Of a stretch of 64,000 bases of DNA, positions 47,881 to 55,580 are shown piece after piece; positions within the stretch are counted from its first letter, which is position 1; the number at the start of each line of letters is the position of its first letter. The stretch spans positions 1,984,001-2,048,000 of the forward strand of contig CP064979.1 of assembly GCA_016699575.1 (NCBI GenBank). The letters are read 5' to 3'. A program made the position numbers and the translations under genes. This stretch comes from Flavobacteriales bacterium. GTDB taxonomy: Bacteria; Bacteroidota; Bacteroidia; Flavobacteriales_F; PHOS-HE28. The notes under the pieces were generated by a model, which saw only the letters and a program-made list of their open reading frames with translations, was not told the origin of the DNA and made no database searches.

Positions 47881-48501
47881 ATGGAGCCCAAGAAAAAGGA
47901 CATCCTGGAGCAGGCCCTCAAACTGTTCATGCGCTTCGGCGTGAAGAGCATGACGATGGACGATGTGGCCACCCAGCTGCGCATCAGCAAGAAGACGCTC
48001 TACGAGCATTTCACCGACAAGAACGACCTGGTGGAACAGGTGGTGGCCGGCGTGTGCAAGCACCACCGCACCACCATTGATGCGATCTGCGAGCGGGGCC
48101 TCAACGCCATCGACGAGAACCACGAGATCACCAAGTTCATCGTGGCGCAGATCGGCGGGGTGCACCCCAGCGTGCAGTTCGACCTGCAGAAGTACCACCC
48201 CAAGGCGTGGTCGATCCTGGACGAGACCGAGCGCACGGACATCTTCCGCTGCGTGAGCACCAACCTGAAGAAGGGCATCAAGGAAGGCCTGTACCGCGAG
48301 GACCTTGATGTGGAGGTGATCACACGCCTGTACATCGCCCGCATGGACGCCACAGGGGACGGTCAGGTCTTCCCGCAGGACAAATTCAACATCAGCGATG
48401 TGCTGTGGAAGCACTTCGAATACCACATCCGGGGCATCGCCAGCAAGAAAGGGGTGGACTACCTGGAGAAAAAAGTCAAGAAAGAACGCGCACAAGCATG
48501 A
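47881..48501 (+). CDS. TetR-family repressor of the efflux operon
   Basis: A 206-residue regulator. The N-terminal helix-turn-helix is KKKDILEQALKLFMRFGVKSMTMDDVATQLRISKKTLYEHFTDKNDLVEQVV, typical TetR with the KKTLYEHF recognition helix. The ligand domain is unlike any I can name. It is first in an operon with TolC, adaptor and RND pump genes; its TGA overlaps the TolC ATG (ATGA). A frame extends to 47800 but would include the operator, so ATG 47881 is used. It probably represses the operon in the absence of a pump substrate. Confidence 0.92.
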   Translation: MEPKKKDILEQALKLFMRFGVKSMTMDDVATQLRISKKTLYEHFTDKNDLVEQVVAGVCKHHRTTIDAICERGLNAIDENHEITKFIVAQIGGVHPSVQFDLQKYHPKAWSILDETERTDIFRCVSTNLKKGIKEGLYREDLDVEVITRLYIARMDATGDGQVFPQDKFNISDVLWKHFEYHIRGIASKKGVDYLEKKVKKERAQA

Positions 48502-49832
48502 GGACAACGATCACGCTGCTCGCAGGACTGTTGGTAACGGTCCTGGCCGCACAAGGCCCCCTTCAATTGAGCATGCAGCAGGCCATGGACATGGCCGCTC
48601 AGCAGAGCTACATGACGCGCAACAGCGCCATAGCGGTGGAAATCTCGCGGCACCGGACCAAGGAGTTCACGGCCATCGGACTGCCGCAGATCAATGGCGA
48701 AGTGTCGATGAACAACTTCATTGATCCGCCCACCTCGCTGGTGCCGAACTTCTTTTCCCCGCCCGGTCCCGGCGTGCCGGAGTACGTGGCGGCCTCGTTC
48801 CAGGTGCCTTGGCAACTGAGCGCTGGCGGCACCATCAGTCAATTGATCTTCGATGGCAGCTACCTCGTAGGCTTGCGCGCCGCGAAGGAGCTCAGGACGC
48901 AAAGCGAACAAGAACACGCCAAGGCACAGGCCGACGCGCGCGCCCAAGCGGCAAAAGCCTACCAAGGCGTGCTGGCATCGGAAGAAGCGGTCCGTCTGTT
49001 GGGCGAAGGCATCCCCTTGTTGGAAAAGAGCCTGGCCGAAGCAACGGCGATGCAACAACAAGGCTTTCTGGAGACCACCGATGTGGACCGCCTCACCATT
49101 GAGCTGGCTTCGTTGAAGGACCGTCAACGGAGCTTCCGCCAGCAGGCCGATGTGGCGCACGCGATGTTGGCGCTCACGCTGGGCGTCCCTTACGGCACGC
49201 CGATCACCCTCACGGACAAGTTGAACGCGATGATCGACAACCCCGAGGAGACCGCGCTTACTGAACAGGCCTTCGATGGCAACGGCCATGTGGAATTGAC
49301 GGTGGCCAACACGTTCAGCCGCCTGCAGGTGCTCAACAACAAGAACGACCGCAGCAAGGCACTGCCGAGCCTCGCGGGTTTCTTCAGCCATTCGCAAGTG
49401 TGGAACGGACCTGACTTCGATCCCGGCGGCGAGTACCGCTTCTATCCGACAACGTTATGGGGCCTTAAGCTCACCGTGCCCATCTTCAGCAGCGGCATGC
49501 GCCACCACAAAGCCGCGCAGAGCAAGTTGGGCATTGAGCAGGCCAAGCTGAACGTGGAGGCCACCGAGCACCGGTTGCGCGCCATGGCCGAACAACAGCG
49601 CGTGGCAGCACGCAGTGCTTACGACAGCTTCCAGACCGAGAAGCGGAACATGGAGCTGGCGAAGACCATCATGGAGCGCACCAGCACCAAGTTCACCAAC
49701 GGCATGAGCAGCAGCTTCGAGCTCACGCAGGAGCAAGGCCGATACCTCACCGCACAGCAGACCTACGTGCAGAAGCTCGTCGACCTGTTGATCGCACGCA
49801 CCGAGCTGCGCAAAGCGCTCGACCTCTACTAA
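48498..49832 (+). CDS. TolC-family outer-membrane efflux channel
   Basis: A 444-residue exported protein; signal MRTTITLLAGLLVTVLAAQ. TolC marks: LSMQQAMDMAAQQSYMTRNSAIAVEISRH at the start of the helical barrel, VPWQLSAGGTISQLIFDGSYLVGLRAA, the second-half KLTVPIFSSGMRHHKAAQSKLGIEQAK and LTQEQGRYLTAQQTYVQKLVDLLIARTEL. It is the exit duct of the tripartite pump made with the next two genes. The ATG overlaps the TetR stop. Confidence 0.93.
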   Translation: MRTTITLLAGLLVTVLAAQGPLQLSMQQAMDMAAQQSYMTRNSAIAVEISRHRTKEFTAIGLPQINGEVSMNNFIDPPTSLVPNFFSPPGPGVPEYVAASFQVPWQLSAGGTISQLIFDGSYLVGLRAAKELRTQSEQEHAKAQADARAQAAKAYQGVLASEEAVRLLGEGIPLLEKSLAEATAMQQQGFLETTDVDRLTIELASLKDRQRSFRQQADVAHAMLALTLGVPYGTPITLTDKLNAMIDNPEETALTEQAFDGNGHVELTVANTFSRLQVLNNKNDRSKALPSLAGFFSHSQVWNGPDFDPGGEYRFYPTTLWGLKLTVPIFSSGMRHHKAAQSKLGIEQAKLNVEATEHRLRAMAEQQRVAARSAYDSFQTEKRNMELAKTIMERTSTKFTNGMSSSFELTQEQGRYLTAQQTYVQKLVDLLIARTELRKALDLY

Positions 49833-49858
49833 AGCACAAGTCCCAAGCTTCAAGACCG

Positions 49859-51010
49859 ATGAAGAACACGATCGCATACCTCACCATCGCCGCGCTCTTG
49901 GCTGCCTGCGGCGCCGCCACGCCCACCGACGACCTCGGTAAGAAGCGCGCCGAACTGGACAGCCTGAAGGCCAACTACGCGGCCACTGCCGAACTGATCA
50001 AGCAGGTGGACACCTGGATCGCCGAGCACGACAGCACGGTGAAGAAGAACATCCCCGCAGTAACAGCCTACGCGCTGCAGCCATCCCGCTTCGAGCACTT
50101 CGTGCAAGTGCACGGCAGCGTGCGCGCGGACAAAAGCGCCGACCTGTACACCATGGGCGGGCGCGTGCGCCGTATCCTGGTGCAGGAGGGACAGCGCGTG
50201 AGCGCAGGCCAATTGCTCATCGACCTGGACAATGACGCCGTTGCGAAACAAGCGGCTGCCGCTGAGGCTGGTGCCAAGCTCGCCCGCGACGTGTACGAGA
50301 AGCAGAGCAAGCTGTGGGAGCAGAAGATCGGCAGTGAAGTGCAGTACCTGCAGGCCAAGAGCCAGATGGAACAAGCTGAAGCCAGTGTTGCCGCGCTGCG
50401 CGAGCAAGTGCGCCTGAGCAACGTCACCGCCCCGTTCAGTGGTGTGGTGGACGAGATCATGGTGAGCGAGGGCGACATGACCAGCCCCTTGGCCGCCGTG
50501 GCGCGCGTGGCGGACGCCAGCGGCGCAACACTGGAAGCCGATGTGCCCGAGACCTACGTGAAGAGCGTGAAGCGTGGCGACCCTGTGAAAGTCGAGTTTC
50601 CTACGTTAGGCGATACGCTGACGGCCGAGCTCACCAACGTGAGCAGCTTCATCGACAAGGCCAACCGCACCTTCCGCGTGAGCGTGCGTGTACCGGCCGG
50701 CTCCGTTGCGCTGCACCCCAACATGCTGAGCGTGATCCACGTGCGCGACCAAGTGATCGACAGCGCCTTGGTGCTGCCCAGCCGTTTGATCCAGGAGGAC
50801 GTGGACGGCCACAGCTACCTCTTCAAACTGAACAGCAAGGACGGAAAGCAAGTGACCAGCAAGGTGTACGTGAAGCCGTTGGCGAACTACAAAGGGCACA
50901 CGGTGGTGGCCGCTGGTGAAGCCGATGGCCTCAACGGTGGTGAGACCCTGGTGGACGAAGGCGCCAAGAACGTGGCCGACGGCCAGGAAGTGAACGTGGT
51001 GAAGCTGTAA
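49859..51010 (+). CDS. RND efflux periplasmic adaptor (membrane fusion lipoprotein)
   Basis: A 383-residue adaptor. MKNTIAYLTIAALLAACGA gives a lipobox (LLAAC), so it is anchored to the inner membrane by lipid. A coiled coil (30-60), the lipoyl half-motifs GGRVRRILVQEGQRVSAGQLLIDLD and VTAPFSGVVDEIMVSEGDMTSP, the hairpin between them (AAAAEAGAKLARDVYEKQ ... EASVAALREQVR), and beta-barrel sequence (EADVPETYVKSVKRGDPVKVEF) follow in the normal order. It joins TolC to the RND pump. The gene is 26 bases after TolC. Confidence 0.93.
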   Translation: MKNTIAYLTIAALLAACGAATPTDDLGKKRAELDSLKANYAATAELIKQVDTWIAEHDSTVKKNIPAVTAYALQPSRFEHFVQVHGSVRADKSADLYTMGGRVRRILVQEGQRVSAGQLLIDLDNDAVAKQAAAAEAGAKLARDVYEKQSKLWEQKIGSEVQYLQAKSQMEQAEASVAALREQVRLSNVTAPFSGVVDEIMVSEGDMTSPLAAVARVADASGATLEADVPETYVKSVKRGDPVKVEFPTLGDTLTAELTNVSSFIDKANRTFRVSVRVPAGSVALHPNMLSVIHVRDQVIDSALVLPSRLIQEDVDGHSYLFKLNSKDGKQVTSKVYVKPLANYKGHTVVAAGEADGLNGGETLVDEGAKNVADGQEVNVVKL

Positions 51011-51013
51011 GCC

Positions 51014-51117
51014 TCACGCGGAGGCGCGGAGAACGCGGAGAAATGCAAACAACGAACACACGCCAAGTGCCCTTGGGAGCAGCGGATCTCATCCGCGCCC
51101 TCCGCGCCTCCGCGTGA
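51014..51117. repeat. 17-bp perfect inverted repeat between adaptor and pump genes
   Basis: TCACGCGGAGGCGCGGA at 51014-51030 is the exact reverse complement of 51101-51117. CGGAG units recur inside the left end (AACGCGGAG). The element fills the spacer of the operon and ends within 3 bases of the pump's ATG. It resembles the widespread 'cacgcggaggcgcagag' dispersed spacer repeat. Confidence 0.75.
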
Positions 51118-51119
51118 CA

Positions 51120-54100
51120 ATGGATCCCATCATGGACCACAACAACATCGAGAACGAAGCCTACGGCGAAGGGCACAGCAAGCAGTTCGCCATCACCAGC
51201 TGGGCCGTGAAGAACCGCACCACGGTGATCGTGATCTCCCTGCTCATCGCCATCTACGGCATGTACTCCTATTCGGTGATGCCGAAGGAGAGCTTCCCGG
51301 AAGTGGTGACACCGGAGATCTACGTTGCCACCCCCTACAACAGCAGCTCGGTGGTGGACATCGAGAAGCTGATCACCAAACCGCTGGAGAAGGAGATCAA
51401 CACCATCACCGGGGTCGATGAGATCAACTCCACTTCGGTGCCGAACTTCAGTACCATCCAGGTGAAGTTCGATTACGACGTGACGCCCACCGAGGCGCTG
51501 CGCAAGGTGAAGGACGCCGTGGACAAGGCCCAGGGCGACGCCGACTTCCCCAAGGACCTGCCCTCCGAGCCGAGCATCTTCGAGATGAACTTCTCCGAGA
51601 TGATGCCGGTGATGAACATCAACATCAGCGGCGACCACAGCCTCGATCAGTTGCACCACTACGCCAAGATCCTCGAGGACCGCATCGAGGCACTGCCCGA
51701 GATCAACAAGGTGGACATCCGCGGTGTGCCGGAGAAGGAAGTGCAGGTGACCGTGGACGTGCACAAGCTCGAAGCGCTCGAACTGAACTTCAGCGATGTG
51801 GCCATGGCACTGCAGATGGAGAACCTCACCATGAGCGGTGGTGAAGTGCTCACGGACGGCCAGCGCCGTGCGGTGCGCGTGGTGGGCGAGTTCACCGACA
51901 TGGACGTGATCCGCGATCTGGTGATCAAGAACGAGTTCCAGCGCGAGGTGCGCCTGCGCGACGTGGCCGAGGTGGAATTCGACTACAAGGAGGCGGACAG
52001 CTACGCCCGCGAATACGGCAAGCCCGTGGTGATGCTCGATGTGATCAAGCGTGCCGGCGAGAACCTGCTCATCGCGAGCGACAGCATCAATGCCATCATC
52101 GGCCGCGCCAAGGGAACGGTGCTTCCGCCGGACCTGACCATCACCCTCACCAACGACCAGAGCGACGACACCCGCGTTCAGGTGGAGGAGCTCTTCAACC
52201 ACATCATCTTCGGGGTGATCCTGGTGGTGGGCACACTGCTCTTCTTCCTCGGTTTGCGCAATGCGCTCTTCGTCGGCCTCGCCATTCCGATGTCCATGTT
52301 CATCAGCTTCATCCTGCTGAACGCGTTCGGCGTCACGCTCAACATCATGGTGCTCTTCTCGCTCATCCTGGCGCTGGGGCGTCTGGTGGACGATGGCATT
52401 GTGATCGTGGAGAACATCTACCGCCACATGAGCAACGGCGAGCCCGCCATGGCCGCGACGCGGAAAGCCGTGGGTGAAGTGACGATGCCCATCGTAGCCG
52501 CTACCACCGCCACGGTGATGGTCTTCGTGCCACTGCTGTTCTGGCCGGGCATGATGGGCCAGTTCATGAAGTGGATGCCGATCACCTTCATGGTGGCGCT
52601 CAGTGCATCGCTCTTCGTGGCACTGGTGGTGAACCCGGCCTTGAGCACGCAGTTCATGAAAGTGGAGCGCGAGAACCCCAACGCGAAGAAGGTCTTCCGC
52701 ATCGTTGGGATCCTGGCAGTGATCGGCACGCTCATCGCCGTCATGGGCAGTGGCATGGGGTCATCATTCGTGTTCGGCTTGGGCACGTTCACCGTCTTCT
52801 GCGGCATCCTCGGACTTCTTAACCTGTGGGTCGGTGTGCCCGGCACACGTTGGTTCCAGGATGTGTTCCTGCCGCGGCTGGAGGCCCGCTACGAGAAATT
52901 CCTGCGCTACGCACTGGCAAAGCACCACCCCCGCACCTTCCTCATCGGAACGTTCGGCCTGCTCATTCTGGCCTTCGTTCTCATGGGCCTGTTCCCGCCG
53001 AAAGTCGAGTTCTTCCCCATCAATGAGCCGCGCTATGTGAACGTGTTCATCGAGGCGCCCATCGGCACCGACATCGAGAAGACGAACATGATCACGCACC
53101 TGGTGGAGAAGCAAGTGAACGACATCGTGGACCAGGCACCCTACATCGACATCAAGGATGTGACGATGGCCGACGGAACAGTGCGCAAGGACACTGTGAA
53201 CTGGATCATCAACTCCAAGATCGCACAAGTGGGCAACGGCACCAGCGATCCCGCGCAAGGGGTCAACCTGGCCAATACGCCCAACAAGGGCCGCGTGACC
53301 CTGAGCTTCGTGAAGTACGCCGACCGCCGTGGCCTCAAGACCAACGACATCCTGCTGAAGCTCCAGAAAGAGCTCAAAGGCTATCCAGGTGTGATCATCA
53401 GCGTGGACAAGGACGCAGCAGGTCCGCCCAGTGGCAAGCCGATCAATATCGAGATCACCGGCGAGGAGATCGAGCCGCTGCTGGCCGAGGCTGATCGCTT
53501 GAAGACCTTCATGGAGAGCAAGAACGTGCCGGGCGTGGAGGCGCTGCGCATCGACATCGACCGCGCCAAGCCCGAGATGCCCATCACCATCGACCGCGCC
53601 AAGGCCCGCCGTCTGAACGTGAGCACCTATGCCGTGGCCGACGCTATCCGCAGCGCGCTCTTCGGCAAGGAGGTGAGCACCTACCGCATCGAAGGCGACG
53701 ACGACGACTACAAGATCATGGTGCGCCTGCAGGACGACCAGCGCTACGACGTGGACGCCATCATGGACATGAAGATCACCTTCCGCGACATGCTCAACGG
53801 GCAGATCCGCCAGGTGCCGATCAGTGCCGTGGCCAGCGACTCGCGCAGCAGCACCTTCAGTGCCATCAAGCGCACCGACCTGAAGCGCGTGGTGACCGTG
53901 AGCAGCAACGTGATCGCGGGTTACAACAGCAACGAGGTGATCGACCAGATGAAGGACGTGCTCACCGGCTACGACAAGGACGAGCGCTTCACCACCACGT
54001 TCACCGGCCAGCAGGAAGACCAGATGAAAGAGATGAGCTTCCTGGGCAAGGCCTTCCTCATCGCCATCTTCATCGTGTTCCTCATCATCGTATGGCAGTT

Positions 54101-54710
54101 CAACAGCATCAGCTGGCCCATGGTGATCCTGAGCACCGTGCTCTTCAGCACCATCGGGGTGTTCCTCGGCCTCATCGTGTTCCGCATGGATTTCATCATC
54201 CTCATGACGATGCTCGGGATCATCTCCCTCATCGGTGTGGTGGTGAACAATGCCATCGTGCTCATGGACTTCGCCAAGCTGCTCTTCGAGCGCCAGCGCG
54301 AGAAGCTGGGCCTGCCCGAGGAGGCCCCTTTGCCGAACGATGCCACGCGCGAAGCACTCATCATCGCCGGTAAAACGCGTCTGCGCCCCGTGCTGCTCAC
54401 CGCGGTAACGGCCGTGCTGGGCCTGCTGCCGCTGGCCGTGGGCTTCAACCTCAATTTCGGTTCGTTGTTCAGCGAGCTCAACCCGCACATCCACATCGGC
54501 GGCGACAATGTGATCTTCTGGGGCCCGCTCAGCTGGGCGGTCATCTACGGGCTCACCTTCGCCACCTTCCTCACGCTCATCATGGTGCCGGTGATGCTGC
54601 TCATCATCGCCAAGATCAAGCACCGCCGCGCTTGGAACAAAGCCAAGCGTATGGCGGCCGTGGAGACGGAAGTATGGGTGAACACGAACTTGAAGGGGTC
54701 AACGACCTAG
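51120..54710 (+). CDS. RND multidrug efflux pump (AcrB/HAE1-like)
   Basis: A 1196-residue inner-membrane pump, longer than the usual 1030-1060. It shows the N-terminal AVKNRTTVIVISLLIAIYGMYSYSVMPKESFPEV, TM4 ALGRLVDDGIVIVENIYRHM with the proton-relay Asp pair, and the second-half repeat IVWQFNSISWPMVILS / LIGVVVNNAIVLMDFAKLL. Between the two halves (about 520-590) there is an extra hydrophobic segment, KKVFRIVGILAVIGTLIAVMG and TFTVFCGILGLLNLWVGVPG, that reads as two added membrane helices. The start is ATG 51120; GTG 51114 or ATG 51132 are possible. No Shine-Dalgarno sequence is visible. Confidence 0.93.
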   Translation: MDPIMDHNNIENEAYGEGHSKQFAITSWAVKNRTTVIVISLLIAIYGMYSYSVMPKESFPEVVTPEIYVATPYNSSSVVDIEKLITKPLEKEINTITGVDEINSTSVPNFSTIQVKFDYDVTPTEALRKVKDAVDKAQGDADFPKDLPSEPSIFEMNFSEMMPVMNINISGDHSLDQLHHYAKILEDRIEALPEINKVDIRGVPEKEVQVTVDVHKLEALELNFSDVAMALQMENLTMSGGEVLTDGQRRAVRVVGEFTDMDVIRDLVIKNEFQREVRLRDVAEVEFDYKEADSYAREYGKPVVMLDVIKRAGENLLIASDSINAIIGRAKGTVLPPDLTITLTNDQSDDTRVQVEELFNHIIFGVILVVGTLLFFLGLRNALFVGLAIPMSMFISFILLNAFGVTLNIMVLFSLILALGRLVDDGIVIVENIYRHMSNGEPAMAATRKAVGEVTMPIVAATTATVMVFVPLLFWPGMMGQFMKWMPITFMVALSASLFVALVVNPALSTQFMKVERENPNAKKVFRIVGILAVIGTLIAVMGSGMGSSFVFGLGTFTVFCGILGLLNLWVGVPGTRWFQDVFLPRLEARYEKFLRYALAKHHPRTFLIGTFGLLILAFVLMGLFPPKVEFFPINEPRYVNVFIEAPIGTDIEKTNMITHLVEKQVNDIVDQAPYIDIKDVTMADGTVRKDTVNWIINSKIAQVGNGTSDPAQGVNLANTPNKGRVTLSFVKYADRRGLKTNDILLKLQKELKGYPGVIISVDKDAAGPPSGKPINIEITGEEIEPLLAEADRLKTFMESKNVPGVEALRIDIDRAKPEMPITIDRAKARRLNVSTYAVADAIRSALFGKEVSTYRIEGDDDDYKIMVRLQDDQRYDVDAIMDMKITFRDMLNGQIRQVPISAVASDSRSSTFSAIKRTDLKRVVTVSSNVIAGYNSNEVIDQMKDVLTGYDKDERFTTTFTGQQEDQMKEMSFLGKAFLIAIFIVFLIIVWQFNSISWPMVILSTVLFSTIGVFLGLIVFRMDFIILMTMLGIISLIGVVVNNAIVLMDFAKLLFERQREKLGLPEEAPLPNDATREALIIAGKTRLRPVLLTAVTAVLGLLPLAVGFNLNFGSLFSELNPHIHIGGDNVIFWGPLSWAVIYGLTFATFLTLIMVPVMLLIIAKIKHRRAWNKAKRMAAVETEVWVNTNLKGSTT

Positions 54711-54736
54711 ACCTTCGCGAACCTGACTTGTCCGGG

Positions 54737-54754
54737 CCCCGCAGGAATGCGGGG
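54737..54754. terminator. Terminator after the RND operon
   Basis: CCCCGCA-GGAA-TGCGGGG hairpin, 26 bases past the pump stop, followed by TTCGGTGTTTTA. It could serve both this operon and the convergent barrel-protein gene. Confidence 0.65.
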
Positions 54755-54784
54755 TTCGGTGTTTTAGATGGATGCACACTACGC

Positions 54785-55459
54785 CTAGCCCTCTTCGCTT
54801 TCCTCGTCTTCAGCCTCTTCCTCCTCCTCGCTCTTCTTCGGCGGCCGTATCGGAAAGCGCCATGTGATCTGCAAACTGAAGACGATGTTGTTCGTAGTGC
54901 GCAAACTGCTGAAGAGGTTGATGCTGTTCTGGCCGCGCACCTCGAAGAGCCAGTTGCGCGTCTCACGGCCGAGCCCCAGGCCGATGCTCAGCTGGCTGCG
55001 GCTCTGCACCGGGTCGTACTGGTAGTTATCGATCTCGTTGCCATCGAGGAAGTCGCGCACACGGCCGCGCACCAGATAGCCGTACATGAGCCCGCCACTG
55101 AGGTACGTGCCGCCAGTGTCGGGCCGCAGGCTGAGCTTCAGCATCAGCGGCACCTCCAAGTAGTACAGCGAGATGTCGCGCCGCACACGAGACACGTTGT
55201 TAACCGTGATGCTGCCTTTGTGCATCACCATCGGTTCAATGAGCAGGCCAGCTTGTTTGCCAAGCGGCGCCTCGAAACCCCAGCCTACCACCGGACCGAA
55301 CTTGGGCAGGCCGTTCCAACCGATGAATCCTCCGCTACCGATGGAGGCCATGCTCAAGCCGAGCTTGGGGCCATGGCGGTCGGCCGGTGACTGGGCCGTG
55401 CAATGGACCGCCGCACCGTGAAAGGCGATCAATAGCAGCATGCGTGCGGTGGAAGTCAT
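54785..55459 (-). CDS. Small outer-membrane beta-barrel protein (PorT-like)
   Basis: A 224-residue protein with signal MTSTARMLLLIAFHGAAVHCTAQ. Amphipathic strands repeat through the body (GPVVGWGFEAPL, GLLIEPMVMHKG, ISLYYLEVPLMLKLSL, TYLSGGLMYGYLVRGR, SQLSIGLGLGRET, NIVFSLQITWRF), which fits the outer-membrane beta-barrel family 2 (PorT/OmpA-like). An acidic tail EEEEEAEDEESEEG is unusual. The frame extends to 55597 but ATG 55459 begins the signal peptide and has a CATCTTCG box 13 bases upstream. Divergent from the TonB-dependent receptor; a functional link is possible but not shown. Confidence 0.75.
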   Translation of the reverse strand: MTSTARMLLLIAFHGAAVHCTAQSPADRHGPKLGLSMASIGSGGFIGWNGLPKFGPVVGWGFEAPLGKQAGLLIEPMVMHKGSITVNNVSRVRRDISLYYLEVPLMLKLSLRPDTGGTYLSGGLMYGYLVRGRVRDFLDGNEIDNYQYDPVQSRSQLSIGLGLGRETRNWLFEVRGQNSINLFSSLRTTNNIVFSLQITWRFPIRPPKKSEEEEEAEDEESEEG

Positions 55460-55472
55460 GGTGAGGTAACGG

Positions 55473-55480
55473 CGAAGATG
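55473..55480 (-). promoter_or_regulatory. -7 promoter box CATCTTCG of the barrel-protein gene
   Basis: Minus-strand CATCTTCG, 13 bases before the ATG at 55459; the same 8-base box as before the PhoD-like gene. Confidence 0.45.
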
Positions 55481-55568
55481 CGAACAGACGGGGTGCGGCC
55501 ATGCCTTGTGAACACGCCCGCATGGACAGTCGCCCCGGGCCGAGCTCCTGCAAGCGGGCCCGGCCCGA

Positions 55569-55576
55569 TACGTTCG
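55569..55576 (+). promoter_or_regulatory. -7 promoter box TACGTTCG of the TonB-dependent receptor
   Basis: TACGTTCG fits TAnnTTTG with C for T at one position and ends 4 bases before the ATG at 55581, again implying a leaderless-like start. Confidence 0.55.
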
Positions 55577-55580
55577 CGCG

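Noticed and set aside
52764..54623. 619-codon open frame antisense to the RND pump
   Set aside because: His/Glu/Asp-rich composition of an antisense shadow; the pump is clearly real.
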